Source of the DNA: Leptospira ognonensis | GTDB taxonomy: Bacteria > Spirochaetota > Leptospiria > Leptospirales > Leptospiraceae | Direction: 5' to 3' | Length of the DNA stretch: 64,000 nt | Assembly (NCBI RefSeq): GCF_004770745.1 | Contig: NZ_RQGD01000010.1 | Location: forward strand, 124,001-188,000 | Shown: positions 8,463-16,534 of the stretch, piece by piece | Position numbering within the stretch: position 1 is the first letter of the stretch | Layout of the letters: every line of letters begins with the position of its first letter | Position numbers and translations under genes: made by a program | The notes under the pieces: model-generated | Told to the model about the DNA's origin: nothing | The model's database searches: none | The model's input: the letters and a program-made list of their open reading frames with translations, nothing else

Positions 8463-9196
8463 CTATTCTCTCTTAATTGAAATGAGGCAAGAGTTAGAAA
8501 CAAAAAGTTAACTGAGATATAAAAATAAATATCCCTGGGGTCTAATATTCCCAGTCGAAAAGATTCAAAGTGGCTTTGTAATGAAAATATACTTAACCAT
8601 TCATAAATATTTTTACCAAGAAAGTCAGCTAGCTTTTGAATTCCAAAAGAATAAAATATAGAAAGAATAAAAAACCCAAACAGAAAGGTGCCAATTTGTG
8701 TATTAAAAAAAAGAGTGAAAAATAAAATAATACTAACAAAGGTTATCCCTACAAAAAAAACCCCGAGATATCCTGAGATCAAAATGCCAATGTCTGGCGC
8801 ACCAAAAATCATTGTGGTTAGTGGAATGAAAAGGGTACTTAATAATGCCAAAAACACAATCACGCAACAGGCGATATACTTTCCTAAAACAACTTCCCAT
8901 TCCTTAAATGGCAGGGTAAACAGAACTTCCCAAGTACCTGATTCTTTTTCCTCTGCCCAAATTTTCATTCCGATTGCCGAGACAAATAGCAATAATAAGT
9001 AAGGAGTCAGCAAAAAGAAGAATCCTAAATCGGAACTTTTCCTATCCCAAAATGAATTTCCACCGATTCCAAAGAAAAAAAGCAAACTTTCAACAAACAT
9101 GAATAATAGGATAAATGTATAGCCAAGTGCTGTATTGAATGCCAACATGATCTCTTTCTTGACAACGGCAAAGATTCGATTTGTAGATTCCATCAA
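8459..9196 (-). CDS. ABC-2 type permease, GldF-like
   Basis: The protein has 245 residues with about six membrane helices. The cytoplasmic motif EEKESGTWEVLFTLPFKEWE is the conserved E-x-GT-E/LL-TLP segment of ABC-2 permeases of the NosY/GldF group. It would form the transmembrane channel driven by the ATPase encoded upstream. The substrate is unknown. It is fused into the operon by ATGA overlaps on both sides (with the ATPase at 9193-9196 and the GldG-like gene at 8459-8462). Confidence 0.85.
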   Translation of the reverse strand: MMESTNRIFAVVKKEIMLAFNTALGYTFILLFMFVESLLFFFGIGGNSFWDRKSSDLGFFFLLTPYLLLLFVSAIGMKIWAEEKESGTWEVLFTLPFKEWEVVLGKYIACCVIVFLALLSTLFIPLTTMIFGAPDIGILISGYLGVFFVGITFVSIILFFTLFFNTQIGTFLFGFFILSIFYSFGIQKLADFLGKNIYEWLSIFSLQSHFESFRLGILDPRDIYFYISVNFLFLTLASFQLRENR

Positions 9197-10101
9197 TTTC
9201 CCGTAATTGAATTGAATATCGTTTTTAACGACTCTTCCAACTTTCTCATCTCGCGAATGGTAATTTGATTTTTGCTCAAAAGTAAAAATATATCTTCTGG
9301 TTTAGCATCTCCAAGTGAGACCTCGTACTCTGCAAACCCATCTTCCAAATCCTTCAATTTAAAAACATTTGCCCAACCATTATGCCTCATGAAGGATATA
9401 AAATCAGATTTACCTTGGTTTAAAACTAAGAACAGTTTGTCCTGTTTCCGTAGGTCTTGCACCGAGCTATTTGCGACCACCCTTCCATTGGATAGTATAA
9501 TGACATGCTCGCAAATTTCCTCCACTTCGTCTAGACTGTGAGTTGAAATGAGAACTGTACGATCCTTACTTAGATCTCGGATGAGTAGTCGAATCTGGGT
9601 CATCTGGTTGGGATCAAGACCGTAACTTGGTTCATCTAAAATTAAATATTTTGGGTCCCCGAGAAGAGTACTCGCGAGAGCCACACGCTGTCTGAATCCT
9701 TTCGAAAGAGTTCCGATGACTAGATGCCTAACTTCGCCTAAGTTCAATTCTTCGATCACACGAAAAATGGCACGACTCCGCTGCGTTTTGGGAATGCAGC
9801 GTGTTTTGGCAAAAAAATCTAGATTTTCCGATACGGTTAGATCTCGATAGACTGGCCCACTTTCTGGCAGGTAGCCAATCTGTTTTTGGAATTCGGCACG
9901 AAATTCGGAGAGGTCCCTTCCCTGGATTTCTACCATCCCTGAAGTTGGCTCTGTAAATCCAGTGAGAAGACGCATCGTTGTTGTCTTCCCCGCGCCATTT
10001 GGTCCGAGAAGAGCCGTCAGTCTTCCAGGTCTGAGGGTAAAATTTAGGTTGGATACGGCCAATTTACCCGGAAATTCTTTGGTGAGCTGGACCGCCTGCA
10101 T
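9193..10101 (-). CDS. ABC transporter ATP-binding protein, GldA-like
   Basis: The protein has 302 residues. Walker A GPNGAGKTT lies at 33-41, the Q-loop at GYLPESGP, the signature LSKGFRQRV, Walker B YLILDEPS and the switch histidine in LISTHSLDEVEEI, so it is a complete ATPase. The C-terminal 80 residues form the extra domain usual in ABC-2 ATPases of the CcmA/GldA group. It heads the minus-strand operon with the permease, GldG-like and DUF4340 proteins. It is divergent from the coiled-coil gene, across a 125-base gap that holds a terminator-like hairpin. Confidence 0.9.
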   Translation of the reverse strand: MQAVQLTKEFPGKLAVSNLNFTLRPGRLTALLGPNGAGKTTTMRLLTGFTEPTSGMVEIQGRDLSEFRAEFQKQIGYLPESGPVYRDLTVSENLDFFAKTRCIPKTQRSRAIFRVIEELNLGEVRHLVIGTLSKGFRQRVALASTLLGDPKYLILDEPSYGLDPNQMTQIRLLIRDLSKDRTVLISTHSLDEVEEICEHVIILSNGRVVANSSVQDLRKQDKLFLVLNQGKSDFISFMRHNGWANVFKLKDLEDGFAEYEVSLGDAKPEDIFLLLSKNQITIREMRKLEESLKTIFNSITGN

Positions 10102-10141
10102 GGATTTAGAAACATTTTGAACCTCTTAATTTCCAACAATA

Positions 10142-10179
10142 AAAAATGGCTTGCGAAAAAACTCATGCGAGCCATTTTT
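10142..10179. terminator. Terminator-like hairpin in a divergent intergenic region
   Basis: Arms of 13 bases at 10142-10154 and 10167-10179 pair with one G-U wobble around a 12-base loop. The A-run and T-run belong to the stem ends, as in a bidirectional intrinsic terminator. It sits between two divergent gene starts, where a terminator has no obvious gene to end. It may insulate the two promoters, act as a leader attenuator of the coiled-coil gene, or end an unseen transcript. Confidence 0.45.
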
Positions 10180-10226
10180 CCTCCATAATTCATGAGACAT
10201 AATTCCATGATTGGAACATACCCAGA

Positions 10227-13200
10227 ATGGGCTTAGAGATCATATTACTCCCCTTTTTAGCAAGCATTGCAGTGACCATTGGCCTTCGGCGTTTGGACAA
10301 ATCGAATGCTAAGCTCTCCCAATTGAAACGTTATGCGTCAAAATTGACCGATGAAATTCATAATTCAGCCCTCCAAAAAATCCAGTCTGTAAAAGATGCA
10401 GGGATAGATTTAGACATCCTAGTCAAACAATCTCGAAAGGTGGCAGAAGAGATTCAGTCGCTCAGCGGAGAGTCTCGAGAACTGTTTGAAAAAATTAGAT
10501 CTAGCAAGGAATACCTATCCTCTCTTTCTGGAGAATTAGAACAAGTATCATACCTAGCAACAGAGGTTAGACGAGAAACTTCGGCAATGGAATCTGGCTT
10601 AAATCAAATTCAATCCCACAAACGGGAATTAGAATTGGTATCTGATGACATGGAACGACTACATGAAGAGAGTACGACCCTACTCGAATCTTTCCAGATC
10701 AGGCTGAACCAAAGATCCGATGAAATTTTACAATCTGTTGCTCATAAAATGGTCGAATTGGAAGGATTGCTGGATACAAAATCAGATTCTTTAGACCAAT
10801 CGATCGAACACATTGCACGCCAAGCGAAAGAAAAATTATTATCTCATGCTGACGTTATGGTCTCTGAGACCACAGGTCGTCTTGACCAAGCCAGGAAAGA
10901 AATGGATTCCCTTTTTGATTCCATGCGTTCGGCGCAAGGGGAGATTGATCTAAAACTAACCAAATTTGAAGATACCTCTTCATTACTCTCGGATAAGGTT
11001 GATAAATTTGATGAAAAAATTGAGGACAAATACCTTCGTACCTCACAAAAGTTAGACGAAAAAGTAGCTGTTCTGGAACGCAAAATCCAAGAAAGATTTG
11101 ATAGCATTTTCGAGCAAGTCAGCCATACAAAAGATTCCTTTATGAAAGGCTTGAACCAAGAAACAGAATCTATCAAACGCGAAATCGAAGATATGTCTCT
11201 TGAAACATTAACGAAACGTGATGAGATTATAAATGAAACAAGAAGACAAGCAGATCAAATCAACCAAACCATCATCAATTTCCAAGAAAAATATCTAGAA
11301 GCAGAGAACAAACTTCTCAGGCAAGCTGACACCCGTAAGCAAGAATTAATTCGCGAAATAGAAGCATTTAGCGATGAATTTCATAGAATTTCTGAAGAAC
11401 TTAGAGAAGAAGCATCCACCCTAAAGAAGAGTGCCTTACAAGAGTTAAAGGATTATGATAAAGATTTAGATGAAGTGCGTACGAGCCAAGAAACACAAAT
11501 CAAATCGTCTTTGCTCCATTTAAAAGCTGAATTAGAAGAAAAAATTAGAAGTAGTTTCAAAGATACCGAACAAGAATTAAAATCGGAAATCCAGTCCTTA
11601 GAAACACAGATCGAGTCCCTCGGTGAAAGCGTTTCAAGCCATACGAAAGATGTTGATGAATATGTAGATGAACTAAAAGGGGCACTCAGAGAAACAGCGG
11701 CTGAAATCTTTGAAACTGCAGAACAAAAAGCAAAATCCTCCGAAGAGATCATCTCAGAAAAGATTCGTATCGCCAATACGAACTTAGAACAATTCGTTTT
11801 AAAATGGGAAGATCAGCTCAGCCATCTCAGAGAAGACCAGACCGATTCTATCGAGCAGCTGCAGGACAGGCTAAAAGAAATTCATATTGAAGGGAAAGAT
11901 TTACTTTCTCAGTTCCAAGTGGAATCGAAAAAGGCGGTCGAATCCTTGGAAGAAAAGGCAAATCACAAGGCCAAAGAAATTATCGCCAAGATTGAAGAAG
12001 AATCTAGATTTGCGCATAGCGAAGTGGAACGCATTCTTAGGACATTAGAGGATTCCGGAAATGCATTCTTTACTTCACAAGAAGAGAAAATGGATCGCCT
12101 CAATGAAACCATTGACTCAAAAATTTCCCACCAACTAACGAAACTCTTAGATAAAGGGAACATCCAACTAGGACAGCTTGAGGAAAAGATTACGACTCAT
12201 TTGCACTCAGTCCGTAAAAATTTAGAAGAGAGCATTAAGCGTTCCAAAGAAGATTCAAAACGACAAATTGAAACATACCAAAAAGATTATGAAAAATCTT
12301 TTAAAGAAATCGCAAAAGACAGCCAGGATTTTCTAAAGGATACGCAATCACAGTTCCTAGAAATCAAATCAGACATTGAAACTACTCTCTCAGAACTAAA
12401 GGAAGTTCGAGAAGAGACCGTTACAGAATTCCGCTCTGAAATTGAGTCTATGAGTGAAGTGATCACTGACTTAAAAGAAGATCTAGATGAAGTGAAAGAA
12501 CACACCGATCTCTTTGTTAGCGCAAAATTGATTGCCGAACAATCTGAACGTGCCGTTTCCGAAATCAAAAAAGCACTCGAAGAACTGGACCAAGAGAAAC
12601 CGACTTTAGATATTTATAAAGAGGCAATTGCAACTTTCTTAAATCTCCAGTTGCAGATTGAATCGGAACTCAGAAAACTTGAAGAGACGGAATTTAAATC
12701 AGGTGATATTGACAAACAAGTAGAGATCTTAGCATCAAATCTAAACTATGTAACCGAAAAGATTTCCTTCTTCCAGGAAGTTTTACCAGAGATCGATGGC
12801 ATCGAAAAAAGAATGCAGGTCATTTCTACAGAACAATCTAAAATCGAAACGTTCCTATCCTCTTTGGATGAGTCGCAGGAATCTGTGCTGCAATTAGCAG
12901 ACAACTTAGAAAACCAAAAGCAAAATACACGGGAAGTCCAAGCTCGTCTGGATGTGATGGACCGGGAAATCGGAGTGGTCGAATCCCGCGAGCGTGAGCT
13001 GGCGGAAACCATTCGGATTGCGGAAAACAAAACCGCGTTTCTAGTGGAAAGGTCTTCGCAGATGGATTCGGTCGAAAGGAAATTCGACAAAATCGAAGAG
13101 CTTATGGGTGACCTTTCCGATAGGCACAAACAGATACTAACGCTCCAGAAGCGTCTGGAAGAACTAAAAGAAACATCTACAGAAACCAGAGACGATTTAG

Positions 13201-13469
13201 AATCCTTACTAGGGGAAGCAGACGAAACCTTTGAGAAACTTTCCCAGTTTCTAGACATCGTCCAAGGTTCGATGACGGCTCCTGCAGTTTCTGGCAAGAA
13301 TGGGACTGGATCAGGCCAAAAATCGTCGCAAAATCCGCTGATTGAACGAAAAAAGGCGACGATTTTGAGTCTTTTTGACAATTACCAGTGGAGTGCCGAG
13401 GCAATTAGCGAAAAATTAAATATTGAAAAATCCCTAGTGGATACGATCCTCGGAGCAAGAAAGAAATAA
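10227..13469 (+). CDS. SpiroCoCo-type membrane-anchored coiled-coil protein
   Basis: The protein has 1080 residues. One hydrophobic segment at 1-20 (MGLEIILLPFLASIAVTIGL) is followed by almost unbroken heptad-rich, highly charged sequence to about residue 1010, so it is probably an inner-membrane-anchored cytoplasmic rod of great length. After a low-complexity linker (SGKNGTGSGQ), the last 40 residues (ATILSLFDNYQWSAEAISEK and onward) look like a small winged/helix-turn-helix module. This layout matches spirochaetal proteins named SpiroCoCo family. A role in cell shape, flagellar or chromosome organisation is suggested only by analogy. The histone-fold gene follows after 17 bases, and both are probably co-transcribed. 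Confidence 0.75.
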   Translation: MGLEIILLPFLASIAVTIGLRRLDKSNAKLSQLKRYASKLTDEIHNSALQKIQSVKDAGIDLDILVKQSRKVAEEIQSLSGESRELFEKIRSSKEYLSSLSGELEQVSYLATEVRRETSAMESGLNQIQSHKRELELVSDDMERLHEESTTLLESFQIRLNQRSDEILQSVAHKMVELEGLLDTKSDSLDQSIEHIARQAKEKLLSHADVMVSETTGRLDQARKEMDSLFDSMRSAQGEIDLKLTKFEDTSSLLSDKVDKFDEKIEDKYLRTSQKLDEKVAVLERKIQERFDSIFEQVSHTKDSFMKGLNQETESIKREIEDMSLETLTKRDEIINETRRQADQINQTIINFQEKYLEAENKLLRQADTRKQELIREIEAFSDEFHRISEELREEASTLKKSALQELKDYDKDLDEVRTSQETQIKSSLLHLKAELEEKIRSSFKDTEQELKSEIQSLETQIESLGESVSSHTKDVDEYVDELKGALRETAAEIFETAEQKAKSSEEIISEKIRIANTNLEQFVLKWEDQLSHLREDQTDSIEQLQDRLKEIHIEGKDLLSQFQVESKKAVESLEEKANHKAKEIIAKIEEESRFAHSEVERILRTLEDSGNAFFTSQEEKMDRLNETIDSKISHQLTKLLDKGNIQLGQLEEKITTHLHSVRKNLEESIKRSKEDSKRQIETYQKDYEKSFKEIAKDSQDFLKDTQSQFLEIKSDIETTLSELKEVREETVTEFRSEIESMSEVITDLKEDLDEVKEHTDLFVSAKLIAEQSERAVSEIKKALEELDQEKPTLDIYKEAIATFLNLQLQIESELRKLEETEFKSGDIDKQVEILASNLNYVTEKISFFQEVLPEIDGIEKRMQVISTEQSKIETFLSSLDESQESVLQLADNLENQKQNTREVQARLDVMDREIGVVESRERELAETIRIAENKTAFLVERSSQMDSVERKFDKIEELMGDLSDRHKQILTLQKRLEELKETSTETRDDLESLLGEADETFEKLSQFLDIVQGSMTAPAVSGKNGTGSGQKSSQNPLIERKKATILSLFDNYQWSAEAISEKLNIEKSLVDTILGARKK

Positions 13470-13486
13470 AACCCTCCGAGGAAACC

Positions 13487-13690
13487 ATGTCAGAAGACCA
13501 AAACGAATCTACGTCGAAAGAAACACTCATTGTTGCATCAAAAGTAAAGGCTTACATCAAATCGAAAGGATTTATGACAGCTGGTGATGCGATTGAAGGC
13601 TTAAATGAAGAAGTATACCGCCTCATTGACAAAGCTCTCGAAAGAACAGCTTCCAATAAAAGAACTACAGCAAGATCGACAGACTTTTAG
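13487..13690 (+). CDS. Bacterial histone-fold DNA-binding protein
   Basis: The protein has 67 residues. After an acidic start, VASKVKAYIKSKGFMTAGDA, then LNEEVYRLIDKALERT, then NKRTTARSTDF gives the order short helix, loop, long central helix, loop of a histone fold. The K/R-T pair and the aspartate of the last loop match the RxTxxxxD signature of archaeal and bacterial histones. The protein ends directly after this loop, so the third helix is nearly absent, as in the single-histone-fold bacterial proteins described from Bdellovibrio and Leptospira. It should bind DNA as a dimer or higher oligomer in the nucleoid. It starts with ATG after GAGGAAACC, a good ribosome site, 17 bases behind the coiled-coil gene and 6 bases before map. 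Confidence 0.8.
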   Translation: MSEDQNESTSKETLIVASKVKAYIKSKGFMTAGDAIEGLNEEVYRLIDKALERTASNKRTTARSTDF

Positions 13691-13696
13691 TCCTTC

Positions 13697-14452
13697 GTGA
13701 TTTACATTAAGAACAAAACAGAAATCGATAAGATGAGAAAGGCGGGTGCCTTTGCAGCCAAACTTCTCAATTACCTGGCTCCTTACGTAAAAGTGGGAGC
13801 GAGTACCTTAGAGCTCAACGATATAGCTGAAGATTTCACAAAGAAAAACGGGCATCGTTCGGCGCCCTTAGGCTATAAAGGCTTTCCGAAATCCATTTGT
13901 TCCTCCATCAACCAAGTAGTCTGCCACGGCATCCCAAAACTCGAGGATGTTCTCAAAGAAGGTGATATCATCAACTTAGATGTATCACCCATCGTGGACG
14001 GCTACATTGGAGATACATCTCGTACTTTCCTTGTCGGGGAAACGGATCCGCTGGTAAAAAAACTTGTGGATGATACAGAAAAATCCATGTGGATCGGTAT
14101 CGAGCAGGTAAAACCAGGGAACCGTGTGGATGAAATTGGAAATGCCATTGATGATTTTTTAACACCCAAAGGATATGGGATTGTTCGAGACCTGATGGGA
14201 CATGGGGTCGGTCGAAACTTCCATGAAGAGCCGCAAATCCCTCACTTTCGAATGAATCGAAAGCTCGCAAAAATGGAAGCGGGCATGATCTTTACTGTCG
14301 AACCCATGGTCAATTTAGGAACTTGGGAAGTTCTTTTTGACAAACAGGACAAATGGACGGTTCGCACCAAAGATGGAAAGTGGTCTGCCCAATTTGAGCA
14401 CACCATCCTTGTGACAGACAAAGGTTACGAAATCCTCACCCAAGAAAATTAA
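13697..14452 (+). CDS. map: Methionine aminopeptidase type I
   Basis: The protein has 251 residues, the usual length for a type I enzyme without extension. The five metal ligands can be seen: D in INLDVSPIVDGY, D in GDTSRTF, H in GHGVGRNFHEEP, E in FTVEPM and E in SAQFEHTI. The substrate-pocket HGIP segment is also present. It removes the initiator methionine from nascent proteins. The start is GTG at 13697, six bases after the histone-fold stop, so translation may be coupled to that gene. An insertion near the C terminus (FDKQDKWTVRTKDGK) is part of the normal variation. Confidence 0.93.
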   Translation: MIYIKNKTEIDKMRKAGAFAAKLLNYLAPYVKVGASTLELNDIAEDFTKKNGHRSAPLGYKGFPKSICSSINQVVCHGIPKLEDVLKEGDIINLDVSPIVDGYIGDTSRTFLVGETDPLVKKLVDDTEKSMWIGIEQVKPGNRVDEIGNAIDDFLTPKGYGIVRDLMGHGVGRNFHEEPQIPHFRMNRKLAKMEAGMIFTVEPMVNLGTWEVLFDKQDKWTVRTKDGKWSAQFEHTILVTDKGYEILTQEN

Positions 14453-14522
14453 GAATGTTCTTTTTCTAAACTAATTTCCTGCTAATTCATCCGTCTAATA
14501 AAATAGCAAAAGTGAGGCTCCT

Positions 14523-14669
14523 ATGAACCGTATCTATCTTTCTCTCTTCGTTTTGTCTTTCTCCACAGCAAGTTACGCCACTGCCCTATGTCCAGGCAAA
14601 GAAAAGCGTGCCGAGTTTTGTCCTGGCAAGGAAAAACGCTCCCTAAGCTGTCCCAACGACGGAAAGTAA
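14523..14669 (+). CDS. Secreted 48-residue peptide with CPGKEKR repeats
   Basis: A short gene with an ATG at 14523 and GTGAGG about eight bases upstream. Residues 1-21 form a signal peptide (MNRIYLSLFVLSFSTASYA, cleavage near the alanine). The mature part is three 10-residue units starting at cysteine: CPGKEKRAEF, CPGKEKRSLS and CPNDGK. The DNA of the first two units is also similar over about 27 bases. Three regularly spaced cysteines and many lysines suggest a small basic exported peptide. No function is recognised. It stands alone between map and a response regulator. Confidence 0.6.
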   Translation: MNRIYLSLFVLSFSTASYATALCPGKEKRAEFCPGKEKRSLSCPNDGK

Positions 14670-14689
14670 TTTAGAAATTTCGATTTCCT

Positions 14690-15085
14690 ATGTCCAAGGT
14701 AATCCTCTTCGTAGATGATGAACAAATCATCCTCATGAGTCTGAAATCTCAGCTCAAAAAACATTTCGGAAACGAATACCGTTACGAAACTGCTCAGAAT
14801 ACGGAAGAGGCTTGGTCCATCATAGAAGAGTTAGCTGATGAAAACTCGAATATTGTGATAATCGTCTGCGACTGGTTGATGCCTAACCAGCGAGGAGATG
14901 AGTTTTTGAGAGATGTTCATAGAAACCATCCTAGTATCAAAAAAATCATCATTTCCGGACACATTGATGAAAATTCACTGAACCAGCTGAAAGGGGAAGT
15001 GAATCTTCACGGTTTTTTAAATAAACCATGGTCTGAGGCTGATTTAATTAAAAAAATAGAAGACGCTATTACTAAAATTGCCTAA
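14690..15085 (+). CDS. Stand-alone response regulator receiver protein
   Basis: The protein has 131 residues and is a single receiver domain. The acidic pair D9-D10, the phospho-acceptor D61 (VCDWLMP), S89 (IIISGH) and K112 (NKPW) are all in place. The FLNKPW ending is the form seen in receivers of RpfG-like regulators. There is no output domain, so it would act by protein contact. No sensor kinase lies next to it, and the nearest is at 52 kb. It lies 20 bases after the secreted peptide and 23 before thiM, so it may share a transcript with the thiamine genes. Confidence 0.88.
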   Translation: MSKVILFVDDEQIILMSLKSQLKKHFGNEYRYETAQNTEEAWSIIEELADENSNIVIIVCDWLMPNQRGDEFLRDVHRNHPSIKKIIISGHIDENSLNQLKGEVNLHGFLNKPWSEADLIKKIEDAITKIA

Positions 15086-15108
15086 GTTCCAAATTGGAAG
15101 TTTAGGAA

Positions 15109-15909
15109 ATGTCTACACATACTGATATCGTCATTGAAGATCTCTCACTCGTAAGAAACAAATCACCTCTCGTTCATAATATTACAAATTACGTTGTCAT
15201 GAACAATACAGCGAACGCCTTGTTAGCTGTAGGTGCATCACCAATCATGGCACACGCACCAGAAGAAGTCGAAGAAATGATCCAAATCTCCGGCGTTCTT
15301 GTAATCAACATTGGAACTCTCTCTGCACCTTGGGTAGCTTCTATGGAAAAAGCGATGCGCAAAGCCAAGGCACTTGGTAAACCTATCGTCCTCGATCCCG
15401 TGGGCGCTGGTGCCAGTGCTTTTAGAAATGAAACCCTCAAAAGGTTGCTAGATGCGTCCGCTCCCTCAATCGTCCGCGGAAATGCCTCTGAAATCCTTGC
15501 GACACTCTCATCCTCAGGAAAGACAAAAGGTGTTGATGCGACCGATTCTTCCGAATCGGCAGTAGATACTGGTAAAAAGTTAGCAGCATATACTGGTGGC
15601 ACGGTCGTAATCTCAGGACCTACTGATTTTATCCTCAGTCACAACAAAACATACAAAGTAATGAATGGTGATCCCATGATGACGAAAGTCACAGGGCTTG
15701 GTTGCACAGCCACTGCACTTAACGGAGCGTTTGCGGCAGTGCAGAGTGATTATGCAAGAGCTGCATTTTCCTCAATGGTCGTAATGGGTATTGCAGGAGA
15801 GATGGCCAAAAAAAAATCTCCTGGTCCAGGAAGCTTTCAATTGCATTTTTTAGACGCTCTCTATGCGATGAATGAAGATGACATCAAGAGCCATATCAAA
15901 ACCGAATAA
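15109..15909 (+). CDS. thiM: Hydroxyethylthiazole kinase
   Basis: The protein has 266 residues. NITNYVVMNNTANALLAVGASPIM, VLDPVGAGAS, and the catalytic GDPMMTKVTGLGCTATAL region are diagnostic. It phosphorylates 4-methyl-5-(2-hydroxyethyl)thiazole in thiamine salvage. It overlaps thiE by 38 bases, so the two are translationally coupled. No TPP riboswitch is seen in the 23-base gap upstream. A run of nine A residues (15808-15816) lies in the coding region near its end and could slip, but the frame as read is intact. Confidence 0.93.
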   Translation: MSTHTDIVIEDLSLVRNKSPLVHNITNYVVMNNTANALLAVGASPIMAHAPEEVEEMIQISGVLVINIGTLSAPWVASMEKAMRKAKALGKPIVLDPVGAGASAFRNETLKRLLDASAPSIVRGNASEILATLSSSGKTKGVDATDSSESAVDTGKKLAAYTGGTVVISGPTDFILSHNKTYKVMNGDPMMTKVTGLGCTATALNGAFAAVQSDYARAAFSSMVVMGIAGEMAKKKSPGPGSFQLHFLDALYAMNEDDIKSHIKTE

Positions 15910-16534
15910 GAATTTTTCACCGTCTGGTCTGTACCTTGTGACAGACCGTGACCTGTGCACCCACCATTCCTTAAAATCTGTAATCGAAGCCTCTGTCCGC
16001 GGGGGAGTGAGCATAGTCCAACTCCGTGAAAAATCTTGTTCAACGAAAGAGTTTATCGAACTTGCTCTCGAAGTTAAAAATTTATTAAAATATACGAATG
16101 TACCTCTTCTTATCAATGATCGCATTGATGTTGCCTTGGCTGTCGAAGCAGATGGAGTCCATCTAGGTCAAAACGATATGCCCTCTGAGCTTGCCAGAAA
16201 AATTCTTGGAGAAAACGCCATCATTGGTCTTTCAATTGAAAATTTTGATCAAGTAAACAAGATTCAAATGGCAGCTAATCTTAACTATATTGGTGTTTCG
16301 CCTATCTTCGAAACGACGACAAAAACAGACACTAAAGGTGCATTCGGAATTCAAGGTCTTAGTAAAATTCGAAAGATGACAAGCCTTCCATTGGTTGCCA
16401 TCGGCGGCATCAATGAAGCCAATGCTCAGAGTGTCATTGCGGCTGGCGCTGATTCACTGGCAGTCGTCTCTTACCTCTGCTCCTCCAAAAATCCTGAAGA
16501 GAGTGCGAAACATTTACTTAGCTTCTTTTATTGA
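15872..16534 (+). CDS. thiE: Thiamine-phosphate synthase
   Basis: The protein has 220 residues and a TIM-barrel fold. GLYLVTDRDLC, IVQLREKS (diphosphate/pyrimidine binding), PLLINDRIDVA, GVHLGQNDM, the SPIFETTTKTD loop and VAIGGINE are the family blocks. It joins HMP-pyrophosphate to thiazole phosphate, giving thiamine phosphate. It starts inside thiM with ATG at 15872, and a second in-frame ATG is at 15878. ThiD and the de novo thiazole genes are not in the window. The 3' end overlaps the convergent queG gene by 21 bases. Confidence 0.93.
   Translation: MKMTSRAISKPNKNFSPSGLYLVTDRDLCTHHSLKSVIEASVRGGVSIVQLREKSCSTKEFIELALEVKNLLKYTNVPLLINDRIDVALAVEADGVHLGQNDMPSELARKILGENAIIGLSIENFDQVNKIQMAANLNYIGVSPIFETTTKTDTKGAFGIQGLSKIRKMTSLPLVAIGGINEANAQSVIAAGADSLAVVSYLCSSKNPEESAKHLLSFFY

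Noticed and set aside
10844..13404. Several long minus-strand frames inside the coiled-coil gene
   Set aside because: Their serine-rich translations are the expected antisense of a Glu/Lys-rich coiled coil. No ribosome site or domain was seen.
15086..15108. Possible TPP riboswitch before thiM
   Set aside because: The gap is only 23 bases, too short, and no THI-box sequence is seen upstream of the response regulator either.
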